Shown here: in pieces, positions 58,231 to 64,000 of the stretch
How the letters are laid out: every line of letters begins with the position of its first letter
Position numbering within the stretch: position 1 is the stretch's first letter
Source: Lentimicrobiaceae bacterium
Lineage (GTDB): Bacteria; Bacteroidota; Bacteroidia; Bacteroidales; JAGNHN01
Length of the DNA: 64,000 nt
NCBI GenBank assembly: GCA_018001695.1
Contig: JAGNHN010000008.1
Location: 17,640 to 81,639 of the forward strand
Direction of reading: 5' to 3'
Notes under the pieces: generated by a model
Databases searched by the model: none
What the model was told of the DNA's origin: nothing
Seen by the model: only the letters and a program-made list of their open reading frames with translations
Position numbers and translations under genes: made by a program

Positions 58231-58739
58231 CCATCACAGGTCCGGAATCTACCGGAAAGTCAGAACTGGCAGAAGCTTTGGCAAAATACTACAAGACCTT
58301 ATGGGTTCCTGAATATGCACGCAGATACCTTACCGGGCTTGACAGATCCTATCATTACGGGGATATCCTCCATATTGCGCGGCAGCAGCATGCCATGGAG
58401 ATGAGTTTGGGTCGCGATACAAGGGGGTATCTGGTTTGCGATACGGATATGACCGTGCTGCAAATATGGTGTGAGGTGAAATATGGTCGATGCCATGATT
58501 TTATTCTCAGAACAGCCGCCGCCTTCCCCTATGATTTTACCTTACTTTGCGATATTGACCTGCCCTGGGAAGATGACCCCCTTCGTGAGCATCCGCATAT
58601 GAGGCAGGAATTATTCAATCGTTATCTTTATACCTTGCAGCAACAGCACAGCCCCTTTGCCGTTATCAGGGGATTGGGCGAAGACAGGTTTGCTAATGCT
58701 ATAAACGCAATTGATGCATTCTTTGGAAAACATGGATAG
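58185..58739 (+). CDS. NadR-like nicotinamide riboside kinase
   Basis: The protein has 184 residues. The P-loop at 19-26 is GPESTGKS, the NadR kinase signature, followed by VPEYARRYL, and a VCDTDMTVLQIW segment. It lacks the adenylyltransferase and regulatory domains of full NadR and is therefore a stand-alone kinase that makes nicotinamide mononucleotide from the riboside. It overlaps pnuC by 46 bp and the next gene by 8 bp. Confidence 0.9.
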   Translation: MGENRKTQQSGCQRIAITGPESTGKSELAEALAKYYKTLWVPEYARRYLTGLDRSYHYGDILHIARQQHAMEMSLGRDTRGYLVCDTDMTVLQIWCEVKYGRCHDFILRTAAAFPYDFTLLCDIDLPWEDDPLREHPHMRQELFNRYLYTLQQQHSPFAVIRGLGEDRFANAINAIDAFFGKHG

Positions 58740-59931
58740 GAGCATTGAAGGGCGCATTGACCAGGGTAAGGGTGGGGTTTTGTATATCCCGCGTTGGTTT
58801 CCGAGTGAGTTGGACCCCCAACTGGGTGTTTTTGTAGCAAAACATGCCCAGGCAGTGGCTGCATCCATTCCTGTTGCTGTGTTGTATGCTGTGCCTGATC
58901 CGGGCGCTAAAAGCAAATACCGCATTCAGTCGCAACACACACAGGGCGTTTACACGCTTGTCAACTATTACCGGCCGGCCAGACAGGGCCATTTGTTACA
59001 TCCCTTACTGGCTGCCTGGCGTTACTACAAGGCCGCTGTCATGGGCTGGCGGCAGATTGTCAGCGAATGGGGAACACCAGAGGTGCTGCATGCCCACGTC
59101 CTCCTGAGGCCGGTCGTGTTGGCTGCCCTGATATCGCTGCGATGGAAGATCCCTTATGTCGTGACCGAGCACTGGACCGGCTATGTATTTGGTTTTTTTC
59201 AACGTAAGCCTGCATGGTATCGCTTCCTGGCACGTTTCCTCGTCAGACGTGCCTCCTGCCTGACCGTTGTTTCGGAAAGCCTGCGCAAAGCCATGATTGA
59301 CAATGGATTCCGTCACCCTTGCTTCCGTATCGTTCCGAATGTGGTGGAGGTTGATGGGAATTGTGAAGAACGCAGCCTGGGAAAGGAGCGCCCTTTGATG
59401 CTGACAGTGGCAGATCTGGTTGAACGCAACAAAGATGTATCAGGCGTGCTGAGGGCATTGCATGCCCTGGTTGGGAAAGGGCATGATATTGAATATCATA
59501 TTATTGGAGGTGGAGAGGATCAGGATTTTCTGAGAACCCTGGCCCAGGATTTGTCCCTACTGAACCGCCATGTTTTCTTCCATGGCCGGCGTGACAATGC
59601 TTATGTCCTGCAGTTCATTCGCAAATGTGATTTCATGGTCACCAACAGCCGGGTAGAGACCTTCTCTGTTGCCACGGCAGAAGCGCTGGCCTGTGGGAAG
59701 CCCGTGATCGCCACCATTTGCGGAGGCCCCGAGTTTTTCGTGGACGAAAGCAATGGTATCCTCATCGAGCCTGGTAACCAGGCCCAACTCGAGGACGCCA
59801 TGGTTTATATGTTATCACATTACCAGGATTACGACCGCAGGAAACTGCGCTCCTCCATCGAAGAACAGTTCAGTCCTGAGGCCGTATCCCGGCAGTTTGT
59901 TCAGGTATATCAGGAGGCTATGAAGCGCTAA
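58732..59931 (+). CDS. Family 4 glycosyltransferase
   Basis: The protein has 399 residues from the ATG at 58732; ATG 58714 and TTG 58711 are alternative starts. A GT-B fold is expected: N-terminal domain with PRWFPSELDPQLGVFVAKHAQAV, HAHVLLRP and VVTEHWTGY; C-terminal domain with a nucleotide-sugar site VTNSRVETFSVATAEALACGKPVIAT, CGGPEFF (the EX7E-type motif). It probably adds a sugar during surface polysaccharide assembly. It overlaps nadR and lies 4 bp before the flippase. Confidence 0.9.
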   Translation: MDRSIEGRIDQGKGGVLYIPRWFPSELDPQLGVFVAKHAQAVAASIPVAVLYAVPDPGAKSKYRIQSQHTQGVYTLVNYYRPARQGHLLHPLLAAWRYYKAAVMGWRQIVSEWGTPEVLHAHVLLRPVVLAALISLRWKIPYVVTEHWTGYVFGFFQRKPAWYRFLARFLVRRASCLTVVSESLRKAMIDNGFRHPCFRIVPNVVEVDGNCEERSLGKERPLMLTVADLVERNKDVSGVLRALHALVGKGHDIEYHIIGGGEDQDFLRTLAQDLSLLNRHVFFHGRRDNAYVLQFIRKCDFMVTNSRVETFSVATAEALACGKPVIATICGGPEFFVDESNGILIEPGNQAQLEDAMVYMLSHYQDYDRRKLRSSIEEQFSPEAVSRQFVQVYQEAMKR

Positions 59932-59935
59932 CCCA

Positions 59936-61252
59936 ATGTTTAACAGGATCATTCATACGTTTATCACCAGGGTGCTGTCGGCGGCAGCCAGCCTGCTGAT
60001 TGCCATCGTGATCTCACGTTACCTGGGTGCAGGTGGTAAGGGAGAACAAAGCCTGATCATCACGACGATCGCGATGATTATGCTGGCCTCCAACCTGATG
60101 GCAGGCGCTGCCCTGGTCTATCTTGGCCCGCGGATGCCCCTCCGCCGACTTGCCCTTCCTGCTGTGGTCTGGTCACTGGCCGTTTCGATAGTGGCGATGA
60201 TATTGCTACATATTTTACCAGTTGTCAGCACGGACTTTATCCTGGATATCGGTGCACTCTCCTTTATCTCGGCGCTCGCCGGTATCATGGTCAACCTGCT
60301 GATAGGGCAGGAGCGCATCCGTCTTGCCAATTACCTGAATATGTTGCAACCTTTGGCGACATTGGTCTATCTGGCTCTTATCCTGAGTCTGGCAGGTAGC
60401 ATCACACTGGCGGATTATGTTCATGCACTTTATGTTGCTTTTGGCATCCCGGCCCTGTCAGGTGCCTGGGCCTTGCGGCATTCCTTACTGAGACCTCAGA
60501 CAGATGCAGCCGGTGGATGGAAGGACGTCATGGCAAAGATGTGGCATTATGGATTATTGAACCAGTTGTCGCATGTGTTCCAGTTGATGAGCTTCCGGCT
60601 GGGCTACTATTTCCTGGATGCCTTTACCGGGGCAGCCAGCCTGGGTAAGTATTCCAATGCTGTGGCCATTATGGAAAGTATATGGTTGATTAGCAAGAGT
60701 ATCGCAATTGTTCATTATGCAAGGATTTCCAATAGCGATGATGAAGTCTATAAGCGGAAGTTAACCCTGGAACTGGCCAGGTTTACGTTGGTTATCAGTT
60801 TAATAGGCGCGCTGGTGCTGTGTTTTCTGCCGGAGGGGATCTACCTATGGTTATTCGGACCTGAGTTTACCGGTCTGCCGGGAATGATGTGGAGCCTTGC
60901 ACCTGGCATTCTCGCCTTCAGCCTTGTATTGATCTTTGGGCATTATTTCAGCGGAAACGGGCAATATGGCATCAATACCCGTGCTTCGCTTGCCGGATTC
61001 CTGGTGATGCTATTGTTCAGCCTGTTGCTGATCCCTGTTATGGGGCCTTACGGCGCTGGTATTTCTGCATCCTTGTCGTATGTCGTTACCGCAGTGGTTA
61101 CTATCGTCTGGTTTTACAAGGGACAGGTTTTCCGCTGGCAGGATCTCATTGCCGGCCGGGGCGATATCAGAAGATTTATGGAATTGATTAAGGGCATGTT
61201 ACACCCTGTCGCTGGTAGCGTCAAAGGGGCTGACGGAGGATCTTCAGCCTGA
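59936..61252 (+). CDS. Polysaccharide flippase (Wzx/MATE-like)
   Basis: The protein has 438 residues with about 12-14 hydrophobic helices. The N-terminus (ITRVLSAAASLLIAIVISRYLGAGGKGEQSLI) is characteristic of oligosaccharide flippases of the MOP superfamily. It probably flips lipid-linked glycans across the inner membrane, working with the glycosyltransferase just upstream. Its last 32 bases overlap the convergent methyltransferase gene. Confidence 0.88.
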   Translation: MFNRIIHTFITRVLSAAASLLIAIVISRYLGAGGKGEQSLIITTIAMIMLASNLMAGAALVYLGPRMPLRRLALPAVVWSLAVSIVAMILLHILPVVSTDFILDIGALSFISALAGIMVNLLIGQERIRLANYLNMLQPLATLVYLALILSLAGSITLADYVHALYVAFGIPALSGAWALRHSLLRPQTDAAGGWKDVMAKMWHYGLLNQLSHVFQLMSFRLGYYFLDAFTGAASLGKYSNAVAIMESIWLISKSIAIVHYARISNSDDEVYKRKLTLELARFTLVISLIGALVLCFLPEGIYLWLFGPEFTGLPGMMWSLAPGILAFSLVLIFGHYFSGNGQYGINTRASLAGFLVMLLFSLLLIPVMGPYGAGISASLSYVVTAVVTIVWFYKGQVFRWQDLIAGRGDIRRFMELIKGMLHPVAGSVKGADGGSSA

Positions 61253-62027
61253 AACTGGCATCAGGACTAACCGGAGGGGTCAGGTGGTTGGTTGATTTTC
61301 CTTCTTTGAAGAAGATGGCAGTCTTGGTATGCGATACATGGAACAGATGCGGGTAGGCTTCTTCAGGTAATCCATCCAGAATCCCGGCCAATACCTCATA
61401 ACGTAAAGATTCAGGATGGTTGGCGTAATCATGCCAGGCGATGATGCTGTTTTCATGCCGGAGGTGCCGGTAGGCTTTCTCTGTATCGTTTTTTACCTGG
61501 GCATAATGATGATCCCCATCAATGAAAATCAGATCGAAGGGCTCTTTAAATTGTTGAAAATCAAAATGAAGGCTGTTGCCTTCCAGGTGGATAACGTTGG
61601 GATAAGGTTTTGAAAGCAACCCAACCTGACGGTAATTTCCTTCAGGGGCGCCTGCCTTCTTCATCTCTTCCCTGCCAAAATTGAGGGTATAACAGACTGC
61701 AGCAAGCTGTGCCACGTTGGCGACACTTTCTCCTCTCCATGTTCCGATCTCAAAATAACGGCAGGATGGGAAACGCTGCGCCAGGCTTCGCAGCAGGGCC
61801 AGGTCGGTGGGTAGACTTCCTCCGTCCAGAAAGAGGTAAGGGTTCACGGTGCAGGGAAATTCCGTGACCAGGGTATCTAATCCCAAAACCGGCAAGCCTC
61901 CTTCAAAGCCTTTGGCAGCTACTTTTTTCTTCCATATCTCCGGGGCTTCCAGCACCCGGTTGAGGGTGGAAGGGTGCCGGAGGATGGTTTTCAGGATGAG
62001 CCCAAGTTTTTGGAGTCGATTCATCAT
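61221..62027 (-). CDS. Class I SAM-dependent methyltransferase (Methyltransf_24 type)
   Basis: The protein has 268 residues from the ATG at 62027 (or 62024). The open frame runs upstream into the first CRISPR repeat, but that extension encodes repeat sequence and spans the predicted promoter, so it is not protein. Motifs: CRYFEIGTWRGESVANVA (SAM-binding), FDLIFIDGDHHYAQVKNDTEKAYRHLR and IIAWHDYANHPES. The family methylates small molecules or sugars. Its location beside surface-glycan genes suggests a glycan substrate, which is inference. Confidence 0.85.
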   Translation of the reverse strand: MMNRLQKLGLILKTILRHPSTLNRVLEAPEIWKKKVAAKGFEGGLPVLGLDTLVTEFPCTVNPYLFLDGGSLPTDLALLRSLAQRFPSCRYFEIGTWRGESVANVAQLAAVCYTLNFGREEMKKAGAPEGNYRQVGLLSKPYPNVIHLEGNSLHFDFQQFKEPFDLIFIDGDHHYAQVKNDTEKAYRHLRHENSIIAWHDYANHPESLRYEVLAGILDGLPEEAYPHLFHVSHTKTAIFFKEGKSTNHLTPPVSPDASFRLKILRQPL

Positions 62028-62041
62028 GGCTTTTCTGAAGA

Positions 62042-62049
62042 CAAAAGTA
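62042..62049 (-). promoter_or_regulatory. -7 box of the methyltransferase gene
   Basis: The minus-strand sequence TACTTTTG matches TAnnTTTG exactly, 15 bp before the ATG at 62027. CTTG (3 of 4 to TTTG) lies 17 bp further upstream (62067-62070 on the plus strand). It sits in the 80-bp gap between the gene and the first CRISPR repeat. Confidence 0.5.
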
Positions 62050-62107
62050 ATGAATCGGTCAAACAACAAGCTGGTTTCTTGCTGGGCATATAATAAGATT
62101 AAGCTGG

Positions 62108-63997
62108 GTTGTGATTTGCTTTCAATTTCTGATCTTTGGCATAGCTTAAACACCCCAACTGGAACATACCTTTAGCCTACCTAGGTTGTGATTTGCTTTC
62201 AATTTCTGATCTTTGGCATAGCTTAAACACCTACAACAAGCCCTGGCAGAAGCATTGGCCAGTTGTGATTTGCTTTCAATTTCTGATCTTTGGCATAGCT
62301 TAAACACCATAATTTATTTAAAGGGGATTCCTTTATTGTTGTGATTTGCTTTCAATTTCTGATCTTTGGCATAGCTTAAACACCCATACGCGCGAATATT
62401 GTGCGGAAGCGCTTGTTGTGATTTGCTTTCAATTTCTGATCTTTGGCATAGCTTAAACACCGTCTTTACCTTCCCATAATAATCCAAAGAAGTTGTGATT
62501 TGCTTTCAATTTCTGATCTTTGGCATAGCTTAAACACCCATGTCCGGGCGTTTGTTTCTTTGTTCAGCGTTGTGATTTGCTTTCAATTTCTGATCTTTGG
62601 CATAGCTTAAACACCAAGCCGGTCAAATTATTAGAGCAGCTTATGTTGTGATTTGCTTTCAATTTCTGATCTTTGGCATAGCTTAAACACCGGGAAATGC
62701 AATGGTGAGCGCACCCAGCACGTTGTGATTTGCTTTCAATTTCTGATCTTTGGCATAGCTTAAACACCAGAACGGAGATAAATGAAAACACCATTGGAGT
62801 TGTGATTTGCTTTCAATTTCTGATCTTTGGCATAGCTTAAACACCGAACTTTTGGGAGTATTAAGGAAACAAGTGAGTTGTGATTTGCTTTCAATTTCTG
62901 ATCTTTGGCATAGCTTAAACACCAGGTTACGGCTGGTCTATATTCGGAAATATGTTGTGATTTGCTTTCAATTTCTGATCTTTGGCATAGCTTAAACACC
63001 CCGGTGGTTTATCAATTCCTCCAATCAACTGTTGTGATTTGCTTTCAATTTCTGATCTTTGGCATAGCTTAAACACCGTTGAACGGGATCATATCCCGAT
63101 GAGATGAGTTGTGATTTGCTTTCAATTTCTGATCTTTGGCATAGCTTAAACACCCGTCGTAGATCATCGATTTTGCTTCTTCCAGTTGTGATTTGCTTTC
63201 AATTTCTGATCTTTGGCATAGCTTAAACACCTCGGTAAAGGAAAGTTGAATCTTTTAAGGAGTTGTGATTTGCTTTCAATTTCTGATCTTTGGCATAGCT
63301 TAAACACCGAGGAAGATCCAGTAATGCCAGACCCGAAGTTGTGATTTGCTTTCAATTTCTGATCTTTGGCATAGCTTAAACACCAGCAAGATCCGTCCTT
63401 CGGATCCTGACTCTGTTGTGATTTGCTTTCAATTTCTGATCTTTGGCATAGCTTAAACACCCTGATGAGCAGTTTACCGAACTGCTTTATCGTTGTGATT
63501 TGCTTTCAATTTCTGATCTTTGGCATAGCTTAAACACCACCAATGGGAATGAACTGGAGGGGATGGGGTTGTGATTTGCTTTCAATTTCTGATCTTTGGC
63601 ATAGCTTAAACACCTCTCATCCGGCAATTAACCCGGATAGAGGGGTTGTGATTTGCTTTCAATTTCTGATCTTTGGCATAGCTTAAACACCAAAAACACC
63701 AAAGGGAAAGTATCTTAAAGAGTTGTGATTTGCTTTCAATTTCTGATCTTTGGCATAGCTTAAACACCTTAGTAATTTAAAAAGTTTACCTGATTCTGTT
63801 GTGATTTGCTTTCAATTTCTGATCTTTGGCATAGCTTAAACACCGGGGACTGGAAGCTTTGCAAGTGCAACACGTTGTGATTTGCTTTCAATTTCTGATC
63901 TTTGGCATAGCTTAAACACCCCAACTGGAACATACCTTTAGCCTACCTAGGTTGTGATTTGCTTTCAATTTCTGATCTTTGGCATAGCTTAAACACC
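62108..63997 (+). CRISPR. CRISPR array, 25 repeats of 47 bp, type II-C-like
   Basis: Twenty-five repeats, identical by eye, run from 62108 to 63997, starting GTTGTGATTTGC and ending TTAAACACC. They are separated by 24 full spacers of 29-31 bp (mostly 30), and three bases of a 25th follow. Spacer 24 (63921-63950) is identical to spacer 1 (62155-62184); the other 22 appear unique. Repeat length and the GTTGTGATTTGCTTTC start closely resemble the 47-bp repeats linked to type II-C Cas9 in Bacteroides, so the + strand is the likely crRNA sense. No cas gene or tracrRNA lies in the window, and the array runs into its right edge. No degenerate repeat marks either end. The 80 bp left of repeat 1 may contain the leader but also hold the methyltransferase promoter. 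Confidence 0.97.
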
Positions 63998-64000
63998 TAC
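63874..64000 (+). repeat. Exact 127-bp copy of the array start (62108-62234)
   Basis: Repeat 24, spacer 24, repeat 25 and the final TAC are identical to repeat 1, spacer 1, repeat 2 and the first three bases of spacer 2. Identity stops exactly at the left edge of the repeat (the preceding base differs) and is cut on the right by the window end. The offset is 1,766 bp, or 23 repeat-spacer units. Confidence 0.95.

Noticed and set aside
57610..58739. The 46-bp overlap of pnuC and nadR as a possible gene fusion or frameshift
   Set aside because: Both proteins have normal lengths and complete motifs. Overlap of these two genes is an ordinary operon arrangement.
62564..63460. Minus-strand open frames across the CRISPR array encoding repeated KLCQRSEIESKSQ peptides
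   Set aside because: They are translations of the 47-bp repeats. Most units are 77 bp, not a multiple of three, so frames break constantly, and there is no start context or protein family.

Overview
The window looks like a chromosomal segment from a member of the Bacteroidota. The evidence is several very large secreted proteins, three or four of them ending in a type IX secretion (T9SS) sorting domain; repeated Bacteroidota-type promoter boxes (TAnnTTTG, sometimes with TTTG about 19 bp upstream); an almost complete lack of Shine-Dalgarno sequences; and typical housekeeping genes (gyrB, ychF, RNase P RNA, prc, split transketolase). I cannot name the genus. Nothing points to a prophage or plasmid.

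Layout. 1-19.4 kb: three giant secreted multidomain proteins in tandem on the + strand. The first and third share a C-terminal module (PKD-like repeats, carboxypeptidase-regulatory-like domain, dockerin-like domain, cohesin-like domain, T9SS tail). The second stops abruptly in a SprB-like repeat without a T9SS tail. 19.7-29.3 kb: an NYN nuclease-like/cold-shock fusion, a YfhO-type membrane protein, a double-OmpA lipoprotein, a periplasmic protein with a carboxypeptidase-regulatory-like domain, a POT-family peptide transporter, and a secreted trypsin-like protease. 29.5-37.6 kb: a 2,110-residue protein with five FISUMP modules and a beta-propeller T9SS cargo protein. 37.6-49 kb: mostly minus-strand housekeeping and envelope genes (prc, gyrB, an outer-membrane barrel plus TPR pair, rnpB, ychF). 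48.5-52.5 kb: a compact minus-strand cluster (DUF454, bacterioferritin, GT-C-like membrane protein, class B1 metallo-beta-lactamase, NTF2-like lipoprotein). 52.7-57.5 kb: a split transketolase with a von Willebrand A gene wedged between its halves, followed by an ECF sigma factor, a membrane protein in the usual anti-sigma position and a Spy-like periplasmic protein. 57.6-62.0 kb: pnuC-nadR (nicotinamide riboside salvage), a GT4 glycosyltransferase, a polysaccharide flippase and a convergent methyltransferase.

62.1-64.0 kb: a CRISPR array of 25 identical 47-bp repeats with 29-31-bp spacers, of the kind found with type II-C Cas9 in Bacteroidota. No cas gene or tracrRNA is visible, so these must lie beyond the right edge or elsewhere. 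Two things stand out. The first repeat-spacer-repeat unit plus the first three bases of spacer 2 recur exactly at the window end (127 bp identical), which suggests either a large array duplication or an assembly-graph loop at a contig end. Each repeat also carries a near-consensus Bacteroidota promoter, placed so that a transcript would start just before each spacer.

Functionally, the region is dominated by cell-surface and secreted functions (T9SS cargo, envelope anchoring, glycan export), interleaved with ordinary housekeeping genes.
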